Shown here one piece after another: positions 1-8,301 of a stretch of DNA of 64,000 nucleotides. Each line of letters opens with the position of its first letter. Within the stretch, counting starts at the first letter, position 1. The stretch covers positions 257,273 to 321,272 of the forward strand of contig JAFDZV010000004.1 in assembly GCA_018266795.1 (NCBI GenBank), given 5' to 3'. The position numbers were made by a program, and so were the translations under genes. Under the pieces are notes generated by a model that was not told the origin of the DNA, did not search any database, and worked only from the letters and a program-made list of their open reading frames with translations. The DNA is from Bacteroidota bacterium (GTDB lineage: Bacteria > Bacteroidota > Ignavibacteria > OLB7).

Positions 1-1
1 T

Positions 2-589
2 GGGACACTGGGTGAGATCTTCATCGACATGTACAAGGAGGGGGCGAGCTTCAAGGGGCTGATGAACTGCTTCGCTGTGCTTGCCTCCAAGGCGCTGCAG
101 TACGGTATGCCGCTCGAGAAGATGGTGGACACGTTTACCTTCACCCGCTTCGAGCCGGCCGGGCCTGTGTTCGGGCACGAAGCAATCAAGAACGCAACGT
201 CCATCATCGACTACGTATTCCGCGCAATCGGTTACGAGTACCTTGGACGCGAGGACTTCATCCATGTGAAGGCCGTTGATGAATCGAACGCGACGGAGTC
301 GCGTAACGGCGCCGGCGAAGCCCGTTCCGGCGGCGAATCGCATGTCAACGGCAACGGAAAGCTGAAGCTCTCTCCCGGTCAGGAACTTTACACAAAACAG
401 TCGCGAGCGGTGGACACCACCGTTGCGCCTCCTGTGCGCCCGCTTGGTGAGAATCAGAAGAAGGTGATGACCGCCAAGGCTCAGGGGTATACCGGGGAAC
501 AGTGCGGCAACTGCGGATCGATGCGCGTGAAGCAGAACGGTGCGTGCCATGTCTGCGAGGACTGCGGCACCACGAGCGGTTGCTCGTGA
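2..589 (+). CDS. nrdJ: Adenosylcobalamin-dependent ribonucleotide reductase, C-terminal part
   Basis: This is the last 195 residues of a class II (B12-dependent) ribonucleoside-diphosphate reductase, which reduces ribonucleotides to deoxyribonucleotides without needing oxygen. The gene enters from outside the window, and the frame is open from base 2. Visible are the family's C-terminal barrel segment ([20 protein letters not shown]) and a Cys-rich tail with CGNCGS, CHVCEDC and a final SGCS, matching the zinc-binding and redox-shuttle tail of NrdJ. The linker at about residues 95-145 is low-complexity, as usual for this family. A long GAAA-tetraloop hairpin lies about 85 nt after the stop. 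The assignment is firm, but the active-site half is not visible. Confidence 0.93.
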   Translation, partial: GTLGEIFIDMYKEGASFKGLMNCFAVLASKALQYGMPLEKMVDTFTFTRFEPAGPVFGHEAIKNATSIIDYVFRAIGYEYLGREDFIHVKAVDESNATESRNGAGEARSGGESHVNGNGKLKLSPGQELYTKQSRAVDTTVAPPVRPLGENQKKVMTAKAQGYTGEQCGNCGSMRVKQNGACHVCEDCGTTSGCS

Positions 590-673
590 ACGGTTGCCTG
601 TGAGCATCGGATCGATGAGCGCTCACGGAACGAATTGCTCCTAATGGCATGACCGACGCATGCCGGCAACATG

Positions 674-707
674 CAACGGGGAGGCGAAGAAATTCGCTTC
701 CCCGTTG
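674..707 (+). terminator. Hairpin terminator after nrdJ
   Basis: A 15-bp stem (one G-T pair) closed by a GAAA tetraloop: arms 674-688 and 693-707. No clear T-run follows, so it may act as a stabilising 3' end or a factor-assisted terminator. Confidence 0.6.
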
Positions 708-994
708 TCGTAACACACATATCGAATCGTGCGAATGTCGCCATTCCTGTGATGCAAATTCGGTTTCCCGTGTCAGGATAGTACGAGCCATCTTCTACCG
801 CATGCCGTGTATCGCACAACCGTATGGTTGGGAATTACAACGGAGGCGCTCACAGCTTCCTTGTTGCATCGGTTCCAACGGCGTCAGCAGCAGTCGTTCC
901 CATCCGTGTGATGATTCGGAATCGCGGTGTGTTACGTAGATACAGGATCGTGCTTTCAAGAAAACTCAACCTATAACAAACCACGGAAGACAAC
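708..994. other. Intergenic stretch upstream of the repeat lipoprotein
   Basis: The gap from nrdJ to the next gene is 405 nt. Apart from the hairpin at 674-707 I see no RNA gene, long repeat or convincing reading frame. A promoter for the lipoprotein presumably lies here, but no clear TAnnTTTG box was found. Confidence 0.4.
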
Positions 995-1522
995 ATGAAC
1001 AATGCCTTTCGTCCCGTGGCAATCATTGCTGCGTTTCTACTCACCTTCTTTATGATCGGTTGCAACGGGCTCCTGGACCCGACCGGTCTACTTGGAGGAG
1101 GGGGTGGTGGAAATTCCGGCGGTGGTGCCAAGGACAGTCTGAACAATGGAGGCCATCACGGCGGTCCGCAGGACAGCCTGGGTGGTCATCATGGAGGCCC
1201 GCAGGATAGCCTGGGCGGTCATCATGGCGGTCCGAACGACAGCCTGGGTGGTCATCACGGCGGTCCGAACGACAGCCTGGGTGGTCGCGATGGCGGCCCG
1301 AACGGTGGTCCGCTCGACAGCCTGGGTGGCCATCATGGAGGCCCGCTCGACAGTCTCGGTGGTCATCACGGTGGCCCCCCCGATAGCCTGGGCGGTCATC
1401 GTGGCGGCCCGGGCGGTGGTGGTCCAAACGGCGGCGGCCCGAACGGCGGCGGCCCGCATGGTCCGAATGACAGCCTTGGCCATCATGGAGGCCCGCTCGA
1501 CTCTCTCAAGCATCATGGCTGA
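995..1522 (+). CDS. Lipoprotein with tandem His/Gly-rich 11-residue repeats
   Basis: A 175-residue predicted lipoprotein. A positively charged start and hydrophobic segment lead to a lipobox ending in Cys at about residue 27 (FMIGC), so it should be membrane-anchored after signal peptidase II cleavage. After a poly-Gly stretch nearly all the rest is a tandem array of GHHGGPxDSLG units (33-nt period), with ten DSL motifs and a Gly/Pro/Asn-rich break near residues 140-155. No catalytic domain is visible. The paired histidines suggest metal binding or an extended surface spacer; both are inference. The gene stands alone. Its repeats make copy-number change by slippage likely. Confidence 0.75.
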   Translation: MNNAFRPVAIIAAFLLTFFMIGCNGLLDPTGLLGGGGGGNSGGGAKDSLNNGGHHGGPQDSLGGHHGGPQDSLGGHHGGPNDSLGGHHGGPNDSLGGRDGGPNGGPLDSLGGHHGGPLDSLGGHHGGPPDSLGGHRGGPGGGGPNGGGPNGGGPHGPNDSLGHHGGPLDSLKHHG

Positions 1523-1601
1523 GAACGGTTAACGTCTATTGCCTTCCGATGGCAGCGTACCAGACGTCGGCGCTGCCTTCGGGGGTCTCAATCGCAGACA
1601 C

Positions 1602-1645
1602 AATGCCGGCATTACCGGGTTTCCCGTGGCGGTGATGCCGGCATT
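1602..1645. terminator. Long hairpin between convergent genes
   Basis: Arms 1602-1617 and 1630-1645 form a stem of about 16 bp around AATGCCGGCAT, followed by TTTCTAT on the plus strand. It sits 80 nt after the repeat lipoprotein and before the opposing rsmG, so it can serve the plus-strand gene. Confidence 0.55.
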
Positions 1646-1817
1646 TCTATATCCTGACATCACGGTTGCCGACCGTGACATTGTTTCCCCACGTGCGCAG
1701 GCATGCGGTGGTTTCAATTACCATTCCGGGCGTACGTATTCCCTCCGCCTCACAGGGGCCTGGCTCGGCGCCGGTCCGGTTCGTTCGGGTTTCCAACCTG
1801 CTCGACGGGCTGCCACA

Positions 1818-1869
1818 GCCGGGATCGCCGATCCCGGCGGAGCCGTGATTTCGGATGTTGAGACATCCG
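1818..1869. terminator. Two adjacent hairpins downstream of rsmG
   Basis: A perfect 9-bp stem (1818-1826 with 1830-1838, loop GCC) is followed 13 nt later by a perfect 7-bp stem (1852-1858 with 1863-1869, loop TGAG). They lie in the 420-nt convergent gap and could terminate rsmG transcription from the other strand. A small structured RNA is an alternative. Confidence 0.4.
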
Positions 1870-1942
1870 GTGAACGTGCCTCCCCATTCGCCGATGCGCA
1901 GTGAATGCTCATCGATGCGCCGGGCCCGGGCGCGAAGCCGCG

Positions 1943-2752
1943 TCATTCATCCGCAGGCTGCCGACCTTCGGTTCCGTTCTGCGGCCATGTGACACGGACA
2001 AGCTTCTTCTCCTCCTGTTCGAACCACTCGCAACCCCGAACCTTCAGATCGATCACCGTGATTACAGCGTCACGGAACTTGTTCTGTGCCTGCCGGATCT
2101 CCTCCTCCAACGATCCTCCCTTGAGCGTGAGAATCCTGCCGCCGGATCGGAGAATCGGATGAGCCCACTTCATGAGATCGACAAGCGGTGCGGTAGCGCG
2201 CGAGACAACGAGATCGTACGGGCCTCGCAGCTTCGGGTGATTCGGCAGTTCCTCCGCACGCTCACGCACAGCCTGCAGGCCATGCTTCGTGATATGGCTG
2301 GCAAGCATGCTCACGGTTTGAACCTTCTTGGCAATCGAGTCCAGCAGCGTGATGTCGAACTTCGGGTTGATGATCTTCAGCGGGATGCCCGGAAGTCCGC
2401 CTCCGGTGCCGATATCGAGCACGCGACCGGACTTCGGAAGTTCGCCGGTAAATGCAATTGCCACGCAATGCAGGATATGACGAAGCCAGACGGAATCCGT
2501 ATCGCGTCGTGAAATCAGATTTACCCGCTCATTCCAATACAGCAGGTCGCTCACGTAGCGTTCGAACTGATCTATCTGCTCGTGCGAGAGCACCAGACCG
2601 TTGGTAGAGCATATCGACCAGAATTCCGTTGCGTCCACGTGAATAGCGTAATGTTGATGTTCCGAACGCTCGGCACCGCAAGGCTTCCGGGCAGGTACGG
2701 CGATAAGGGGCACTGTTGAAGGATGCCGGGATTGTTCAGGTTTGAAAACCAT
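1943..2752 (-). CDS. rsmG: 16S rRNA m7G527 methyltransferase RsmG
   Basis: RsmG (GidB) transfers a methyl group from S-adenosylmethionine to N7 of G527 in 16S rRNA, in the decoding region. The SAM-binding loop LDIGTGGGLPGIPL lies in mid-protein, followed by LLDSIAKK and the downstream VVSRATA motif typical of the family. The open frame gives 269 residues, but the first 40 or so look poorly conserved. A GTG at 2638 would give about 231 residues, close to the usual length. No Shine-Dalgarno sequence separates the two choices. It lies on the minus strand, just downstream of dapA. Confidence 0.9.
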   Translation of the reverse strand: MVFKPEQSRHPSTVPLIAVPARKPCGAERSEHQHYAIHVDATEFWSICSTNGLVLSHEQIDQFERYVSDLLYWNERVNLISRRDTDSVWLRHILHCVAIAFTGELPKSGRVLDIGTGGGLPGIPLKIINPKFDITLLDSIAKKVQTVSMLASHITKHGLQAVRERAEELPNHPKLRGPYDLVVSRATAPLVDLMKWAHPILRSGGRILTLKGGSLEEEIRQAQNKFRDAVITVIDLKVRGCEWFEQEEKKLVRVTWPQNGTEGRQPADE

Positions 2753-2824
2753 CCGGGCCGTGCGTTTTCGGGATGCAGGGCCGGGTGTGGAGGATGAGAG
2801 ACTGCCGTCATGTGCGGCACGATG

Positions 2825-3733
2825 TTACACCAATCCAAGCTCGGCAAGTCCGGCGCGAAGCTGGGCACGGTTCCCTTCCTCCAGTGGAACCAGCGGGGCA
2901 CGGAACGTGGCGGACTGGAACAGGCCCATCATATGCAACGCCTCCTTCACCGGGACAGGGTTCGTCTCAATGAAGTTGAGTTTCATGAGAGCAAACAACT
3001 TCATATGCAGTGCGCGTGCCGCGCTGAAGTCGCCGGCCAGCGCGAGGCGTACCATGGAGCCGAACATCTCCGGCACTTCGTTGCTGACTACTGCGATGAC
3101 TCCCTGTGCGCCGAGAGCGAGAAGTGGAAGCGTAAGGCTGTCTTCACCGCTGTACAGAACGAAGTGTCCCGGGGCATCGCGAATGATGGAGCTGCACTGG
3201 TCCATATCCGCAGAAGCCTCCTTTATCGCGACGATGTTCTCGTGGCGGCGCGCCAGCTCGATCGTGGTCTGAGCCGTCATGTTGCTGGCCGTACGTGCCG
3301 GCACATTGTAGAGCACGATTGGCAGATCGGGCACTGCCGTTGCGATGGCACTGAAGTGCTCGATGATTCCGCGCTGCGACGGCTTGTTGTAATACGGTGA
3401 TACCAGCAGAACTCCGTCCGCACCGAGCTCCCGGGCTTCCCGTGTCAGCTCGATCGTTGCGGCGGTAACGTTCGATCCGGTGCCGGCAACAACAACGGGA
3501 CGCTGGCCGTCATGCACCCGCGCACGCTCGATGGTGAAGCGAATCACCTCCAGCTTCTCATCGTGTGTCATCGTTGCGCTCTCGCCGGTGGACCCGCACG
3601 GGATCAGCGCCTCCACTCCGTTGGCGAGCTGCGTGTCGATCAATGTGCCGAACGAGCCGAAGTCGATGGAGCCGTCGGCATTGAACGGCGTTGAAAGCGC
3701 GGTGCCGGTGCCGCGAAAGAGTGGCATGGACAT
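2825..3733 (-). CDS. dapA: 4-hydroxy-tetrahydrodipicolinate synthase
   Basis: DapA condenses pyruvate with aspartate semialdehyde, the first committed step of lysine/diaminopimelate synthesis in the cytoplasm. The 302-residue product is a normal-length TIM barrel with the signature GSTGESATM, the catalytic Tyr in LYNVPART and the Schiff-base lysine in IVAIKEAS. The start is ATG at 3733 (an in-frame ATG at 3727 is nearly equivalent); the frame stays open further upstream, but that part overlaps the end of dapB. It follows dapB by 55 nt on the same strand, so the two probably form an operon feeding peptidoglycan and lysine synthesis. Confidence 0.94.
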   Translation of the reverse strand: MSMPLFRGTGTALSTPFNADGSIDFGSFGTLIDTQLANGVEALIPCGSTGESATMTHDEKLEVIRFTIERARVHDGQRPVVVAGTGSNVTAATIELTREARELGADGVLLVSPYYNKPSQRGIIEHFSAIATAVPDLPIVLYNVPARTASNMTAQTTIELARRHENIVAIKEASADMDQCSSIIRDAPGHFVLYSGEDSLTLPLLALGAQGVIAVVSNEVPEMFGSMVRLALAGDFSAARALHMKLFALMKLNFIETNPVPVKEALHMMGLFQSATFRAPLVPLEEGNRAQLRAGLAELGLV

Positions 3734-3788
3734 ATTGATGTTCTGTATGAGTTGCGAGAGGAATTTCGGGAACGATGTCCGGTGCGAA

Positions 3789-4556
3789 TCATCGCGTGCT
3801 CTGGGCCGGTTGTTCAAAAATGTCTTCGAACCGGTAGAGCCCTGCAGGCTGTGCAACCAGCCAACGGGCTGCGAGCAGCGCCCCGAGTGCAAATCCGGTT
3901 CGGTTCTTTGCCCGATGCGTCAACTCCACGGTGTCAGCCTCCGAGTCGAACGTCACGGTGTGCGTCCCCACGGTGGTGCCTATGCGCTGGCTGCTGACGT
4001 GCAGATCGTGCGGATCTATCGGGCCGTGCGCAGGCTCTGCGAGCATTCTGGATTTGCGCGCGAGTGTTGCCAGGAGTACATCGGCAATCGAGATCGCAGT
4101 GCCGCTGGGCGAGTCCGCCTTGCGGGTATGGTGAATCTCGTGAACGGCCGCGTCGTACATCGCGTATTCATTGAACAACGTTCCCGCGGTGCGAATCAGC
4201 GAGAGGAATATGTTGACACCGATCGAGAAGTTGCTCCCGTACAGCAGACGTCCGCCGTGACGTGCAACATCTGCACGAATGCTCTCCAGTTCCCCAAGCC
4301 AGCCGGTTGTTCCCACAACTACCGGGCGATTCCATTCCAGTACGCGCCTGATGTTTGCCGGAGCCGCATCCGGGCGGGTGAACTCCACGGCAACATCGAA
4401 GTCCGCTCCGGGCTCGGTACCGAGCGGCGTGTCGGCATCGAAGCGTGCGGCAATCGAAACGTCGTGATCCGGTGCAAGCCCTGCTATCTCGCGCCCCATT
4501 CTGCCGTATCCAATCAGCGCCACACGAAGGGTTGATCTGCTCTGCGGATTGCTCAT
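3789..4556 (-). CDS. dapB: 4-hydroxy-tetrahydrodipicolinate reductase
   Basis: DapB reduces the DapA product with NAD(P)H to tetrahydrodipicolinate. The 255-residue protein begins with a Rossmann motif (VALIGYGRMGREI). It carries the substrate/catalytic stretch EIHHTRKADSPSGTA (His-His and Lys of the family) and GTHTVTFDSEADTVEL near the C-terminus. ATG at 4556 starts directly before the Rossmann strand; the longer open frame would add about 62 unrelated residues. It is transcribed toward dapA and diverges from the glycosyltransferase at 4654, leaving about 100 nt for both promoters. Confidence 0.93.
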   Translation of the reverse strand: MSNPQSRSTLRVALIGYGRMGREIAGLAPDHDVSIAARFDADTPLGTEPGADFDVAVEFTRPDAAPANIRRVLEWNRPVVVGTTGWLGELESIRADVARHGGRLLYGSNFSIGVNIFLSLIRTAGTLFNEYAMYDAAVHEIHHTRKADSPSGTAISIADVLLATLARKSRMLAEPAHGPIDPHDLHVSSQRIGTTVGTHTVTFDSEADTVELTHRAKNRTGFALGALLAARWLVAQPAGLYRFEDIFEQPAQSTR

Positions 4557-4653
4557 GGTAGCTGCGAAGATATGGAGAAGAGAAACGTGGATGTGTGATT
4601 GCTGGCAATAGGGGGATGGATTCTCGTGGACGAGTTCCATATTTTCTACTACT

Positions 4654-5715
4654 ATGCCAGTTCTGACACCAACCGACCAGCTCAGGCGCATCCTTGTGGC
4701 TCGTACAGACGGCCTTGGGGATGTGATCGTAACGTTGCCCATTGCCGTTGCGTTGAAGCAGCGGCTTCCCGGCGCCCAGATTGCGTTCCTGGTGACGCCG
4801 TATACCGCGCCGATCGTTCGTCGGATCGCCGAGGTGGACGAGGTGCTGACGATAACCGAAGTGCGGAGTGGGCTGCATGTGCTGAAGGCTTACAAGCCAG
4901 ATGCCATCATCTTCGCCAAGCCGGACTTCCGTCTGGCCCTGGAGGCTGTGATTGCCCGTGTGGATGTGCGTGTGGGGACAGGGTATCGATGGTACTCCGG
5001 ATTGTTCACGCGCTGGGTGTACGAACACAGGCGTACGGGCGCCAAGCACGAGGCACAGTACGGCGTGAATCTGCTGTCGCCGATATTGAACGGCGAGCTG
5101 ACGGTAACAATGCCGAAGCTTCCGATTTCCTCCCCGGGCATGTCCGAGTATCAAGGGCGTCTTGCAGATGCCGGGCATGTCGGTGAGTTCATGGTGCTGC
5201 ATCCCGGCAGCCGTGGTTCTGCGGCGCTCTATCCTCCGGATCAGTATGCCCGTGTTGCCAACGCGCTGCTGACCGAGCACTCCGGCCTTTCGATCGTGAT
5301 AACTGCCGGGCCGGGGGAGGAGGAGCTTGCGCGCAACGTTGCGAGTGGAATTGCTGCGCGGGAACGTGTGGTTGTGCTGGATAAACTGTCGCTGGACGGT
5401 TTGAGCGAACTTCTGCGTGCAGCGAATGGCTTCCTTGGCAGTTCCAGCGGCCCGGCGCACCTGGCCGCTTTGGTGGGCACTCCGGTTGTCGGCCTCTATC
5501 CGGGATTGCCGCCGGTCTGGCCGGCACGTTGGAAGCCGTTGGGCGATCACGTGACCACCCTGGTGCCCCATCCTGATGAATCGTTCTGTCCGGAGTGCGG
5601 AAAGAAGCACCAGCCGGAGAATTGCGTCAAGCGGATTGCTCCCGAGCGCGTAATCGAGGCCTGCCGCGGAATGCTGATCGGCAAGGACGCCGGCACCACC
5701 GACTACATCTCGTGA
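4654..5715 (+). CDS. Glycosyltransferase family 9 (heptosyltransferase-like)
   Basis: A 353-residue GT9 protein. This family transfers ADP-heptose or related sugars onto lipopolysaccharide core at the inner face of the cytoplasmic membrane. The N-terminal domain opens with RTDGLGDVIVTLP, and the C-terminal nucleotide-sugar domain has FLGSSSGPAHLAALVGTP. The C-terminus carries CPECGKKHQPENC followed by a helix, a Cys pattern common in GT9 members. There is no signal peptide or membrane helix. It stands alone and divergent from dapB, so the acceptor sugar cannot be told from context. Confidence 0.87.
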   Translation: MPVLTPTDQLRRILVARTDGLGDVIVTLPIAVALKQRLPGAQIAFLVTPYTAPIVRRIAEVDEVLTITEVRSGLHVLKAYKPDAIIFAKPDFRLALEAVIARVDVRVGTGYRWYSGLFTRWVYEHRRTGAKHEAQYGVNLLSPILNGELTVTMPKLPISSPGMSEYQGRLADAGHVGEFMVLHPGSRGSAALYPPDQYARVANALLTEHSGLSIVITAGPGEEELARNVASGIAARERVVVLDKLSLDGLSELLRAANGFLGSSSGPAHLAALVGTPVVGLYPGLPPVWPARWKPLGDHVTTLVPHPDESFCPECGKKHQPENCVKRIAPERVIEACRGMLIGKDAGTTDYIS

Positions 5716-5833
5716 CGCCCATTTCGTTGAATTTCATTGAATTCTGCCAAGGCCGTCAAACCTTTCCCTGTGTCGGGACGACAAACAGCTCGAATCGCAA
5801 TCAAGATTCAGATAACGGATCAACAGGTATAGT

Positions 5834-6688
5834 ATGAAGATGAATCTGAAGGGAACGTTGCTTCGGCGTGTGGGGTACGCAGCCTCGGCTCTGGCAACGG
5901 GAGTCGTCGTTGTGGCGCTGATGTCGGCCGGGCCGGAATCGACGCCGGCTCTGGAGGCCTACGCCGACGGCGCTCTCAGGTATATGCCGAATACGGCGTA
6001 CGGCTTCGACGAGAAGCTGCAGTTCGACGTCGGCTATAAGTTCATCACGGCCGGAACGGCGGTTATGCAGATCGGCTCGGGGCCTGTGGCGGTAAGCGGG
6101 CGCAACTGCTATGATGTGCGATTCGACGTGCGCACGACTTCCGCGTTCGACAAGGTCTTCAAGGTTCGTGACCGCTATCAGACCTATATCGATATCGACG
6201 GGATCTTTCCATGGCGCTTCGAGCAGAGCGTTCGCGAAGGAAACTATTCGCGGGACTTCTCGGCGATCGTTGATCAGCGCGCAAACGTTGCCAAGACCAC
6301 CGAAGGGAGTTTCAAGGTCCCGGCATTCGTGCACGACATTCTGAGCGCCTTCTACTATACTCGTGCGCTCGACCTTCACAGCCTGAAGAAGGGGCAGAGC
6401 TTCACGCTCAAGAATTTCTATGGAAAGAACACCTATGATCTTCGCATCCGCATCCTCGGCAGGGAGCAGGTTGAAGTCGATGCCGGCACATTCGATTGCA
6501 TCGTGGTGGAGCCGCTCGTGGTGGAAGGTGGCCTGTTCAAGAACGAGGGGCGCATCGTGGTGTATCTGACCGACGATGATCGGAAGATCCCTGTGAAGGT
6601 CAGTACGAAGGTGGTGATCGGTTCAATCGATGGCGAGCTGACCGGATACTCCGGCACCAGAGGTCCGATCGCTGCCAAGAGGAACTGA
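5834..6688 (+). CDS. DUF3108 domain protein, exported
   Basis: A 284-residue protein with an N-terminal hydrophobic segment (about residues 13-33) acting as a signal peptide or anchor, followed by one DUF3108 domain. Recognisable pieces are FDEKLQFDVGYKFITAGTA near the front, FKVRDRYQTYID in the middle and a C-terminal VYLTDDDRKIPVKV. DUF3108 proteins are predicted envelope beta-barrel or lipid-binding-like proteins of unknown function in Gram-negative bacteria. A strong hairpin follows at 6744-6773. No operon partner is evident. Confidence 0.8.
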   Translation: MKMNLKGTLLRRVGYAASALATGVVVVALMSAGPESTPALEAYADGALRYMPNTAYGFDEKLQFDVGYKFITAGTAVMQIGSGPVAVSGRNCYDVRFDVRTTSAFDKVFKVRDRYQTYIDIDGIFPWRFEQSVREGNYSRDFSAIVDQRANVAKTTEGSFKVPAFVHDILSAFYYTRALDLHSLKKGQSFTLKNFYGKNTYDLRIRILGREQVEVDAGTFDCIVVEPLVVEGGLFKNEGRIVVYLTDDDRKIPVKVSTKVVIGSIDGELTGYSGTRGPIAAKRN

Positions 6689-6743
6689 TTCTGGCCCGGC
6701 CATTTGCGCCGGAGCCGCAGGCCCCGGAGGTTGTTTCGAATTG

Positions 6744-6773
6744 CGCCTCTTTCTCTAACAAGGGAAAGAGGCG
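6744..6773 (+). terminator. Hairpin terminator after the DUF3108 gene
   Basis: A perfect 10-bp stem (6744-6753 with 6764-6773), 10-nt loop, followed by TCTCGTTTG. Confidence 0.65.
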
Positions 6774-6817
6774 TCTCGTTTGCACTGGGAGGAACGAATC
6801 AAAATGTGAATGCAGGG

Positions 6818-6962
6818 CGTGACGGATCGTCACGGTGCGTGCAGGTGAATCACCTCCGGGCAGCAAATTCGACGAAAAACGAAGGATTCGGCTCATTCGA
6901 AACATGGCACCCCAATTGCTCTGAATCACCCCGGATCGTTTCCCCCTTTGCGAACGAAAGGG
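6818..6962. repeat. Intergenic cluster of short palindromes
   Basis: Three small inverted repeats follow one another: 6818-6834 (CGTGACG GAT CGTCACG), 6842-6854 (AGGTGA A TCACCT) and 6945-6962 (CCCTTT/AAAGGG). The core TGAATCACC recurs near 6844 and 6922 and a GATTCACC near 6967. No gene is visible here. They could be operators or remnants of a structured RNA. Confidence 0.35.
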
Positions 6963-7031
6963 ACACGATTCACCAACGGTTCTTTGACAGGGATAATGGA
7001 TCGATGAAGCCGCGGCGGGTGAATGTGATGA

Positions 7032-7062
7032 TTGCAAGATCGACGGGGTAAGGATATATTTG
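7032..7062 (+). promoter_or_regulatory. Bacteroidota-type promoter upstream of tRNA-Arg
   Basis: TTG at 7032-7034, then 20 nt, then TATATTTG at 7055-7062, a perfect TAnnTTTG box. This matches the primary-sigma consensus of Bacteroidota (TTTG-N19-TAnnTTTG). Transcription would start about 100 nt before the tRNA, implying 5' processing. Confidence 0.55.
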
Positions 7063-7169
7063 GGCCCTCCTACAGGGGGCTGTAAGCGTTCTTCTCCCGG
7101 TATGAGGCAGAAAAATAAAGTAGCTGAAGAAGGCAAGGCTATTGACTTCAAGTGCTACTTGAATATATT

Positions 7170-7242
7170 GCGCCCGTGGCTCAATGGATAGAGCATCAGA
7201 TTCCGGTTCTGAGGGTTGGGGGTTCGAGTCCCTCCGGGCGCG
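7170..7242 (+). tRNA. tRNA-Arg(CCG)
   Basis: A complete 73-nt cloverleaf. The acceptor stem is GCGCCCG/CGGGCGC, the D-stem GCTC/GAGC, the anticodon stem TCAGA/TCTGA with loop TTCCGGT (anticodon CCG), and the T-loop TTCGAGT. The discriminator base is G and CCA is not encoded. Confidence 0.96.
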
Positions 7243-7370
7243 CAATGCCAACCAAATGCTCCTGTATCTCTTCGGTCCAAGGGATATGAAGCCGATCTTC
7301 ATGATCCCTGCTCCCTGAAAAAACTCTCCGAATCAATACACAGCACTCTTGCTACTTGCTACAATCAGGA

Positions 7371-8066
7371 ATGGCTACTCGGCAGTCGAACACTGATACG
7401 ATCGATACGCTGGACGGCGAACGTGACGGAAACTTTCTGACGAACAACCTTCGTCAGATCGTTATCGCTGCTGTTGCCGTCCTTCTTATTGTAGGTGGAG
7501 TCATGTTCTTCCGTTCTCAGGGAGCTGAGGCGAATGAGGAGGCAGCCGCCGCACTCAGCGCCATTCGCCCGTATTACGATCGTGGAGAGTATGAATCCGC
7601 AGTGCGTGGCGATGCCACCAAGACCATCAATGGTCAGAAGATTCGCGGGTTGCAATCGATCGTCGAAGAGTGGGGTTCCACTTCCGCAGGGAAGGTCGCC
7701 GCACTTCTTCTGGGCAACTCCTATATGGCAATGGGCCAGCCTGCAAAGGCAGCTGAGCCGTTCGAGACGGCCGCACGTGCTGATGATGATCTGGTGGTTG
7801 CTCCGGCTCATGCCGGGCTCGCCGAGATGAATGAGGCTGCAGGGAAGTTCGAGGCCGCTGCAAAGGAGTTCGAAGAGGCTGCTTCGCACGACCATGTCGA
7901 GTTGAACACGCCACAGTATCTGCTGGGCGCCGCTCGTAACTACGAGCGCGCCGGCAAGAACGACGCAGCGACGGAGAACTATCGCAAGGTCGCTACGCAG
8001 TTTCCACAATCTCCGGCCAATGCGCAGGCCAGGTTGGCTTTGGCTCGGCACAACGTCGAGCTGTAA
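7371..8066 (+). CDS. Membrane-anchored tetratricopeptide repeat protein
   Basis: A 231-residue protein with a cytoplasmic N-terminus of about 27 residues, one membrane helix (LRQIVIAAVAVLLIVGGVMF) and an external domain of TPR-like helices rich in Ala. Repeat units are visible at LLLGNSYMAMGQPAKAAEPF, AHAGLAEMNEAAGKFEAAAK and ARNYERAGKNDAATENYRK. The layout resembles YfgM/tol-pal-associated TPR anchors, which bind partner envelope proteins; the partner here is unknown. The ATG at 7371 has AGGA just upstream and is preferred over an in-frame ATG at 7356. A hairpin follows the stop. Confidence 0.82.
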   Translation: MATRQSNTDTIDTLDGERDGNFLTNNLRQIVIAAVAVLLIVGGVMFFRSQGAEANEEAAAALSAIRPYYDRGEYESAVRGDATKTINGQKIRGLQSIVEEWGSTSAGKVAALLLGNSYMAMGQPAKAAEPFETAARADDDLVVAPAHAGLAEMNEAAGKFEAAAKEFEEAASHDHVELNTPQYLLGAARNYERAGKNDAATENYRKVATQFPQSPANAQARLALARHNVEL

Positions 8067-8071
8067 TAACG

Positions 8072-8114
8072 AACAGAGCGATTCACGGCATGGCTCGTGA
8101 GTCGCTTCGCTGTT
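8072..8114 (+). terminator. Hairpin terminator after the TPR gene
   Basis: Arms around AGCGATTCACG (8077-8087) and CGTGAGTCGCT (8096-8106), with outer AACAG/CTGTT pairing. It separates the TPR gene from the giant surface-protein gene. Confidence 0.55.
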
Positions 8115-8301
8115 AGGGCGGCTTCCCCCGCCTGGAATCGGACTAACGCTGAATCAAGGATACGTGAACAATCTTAAGACGCTCATGATGCTTGAGACTC
8201 CCTGCGAGTCGCCGCGATGCGATTCCAGCGCTTCGAACAGAGAAAAATCGCAGAACAGAATACATCGGTTACTCATTGATTCTCTCAATGCAGGAGGAAC
8301 T

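Noticed and set aside
1146-1532. CRISPR array or tandem non-coding repeat at the 33-nt periodicity
   Set aside because: The repeats are contiguous, have no unique spacers and keep one reading frame with a lipoprotein signal.
1690-1850. tRNA or SRP RNA between the repeat lipoprotein and rsmG
   Set aside because: No T-loop GTTCRANNC with acceptor pairing and no SRP core (GGAAGG..AGCA) on either strand.
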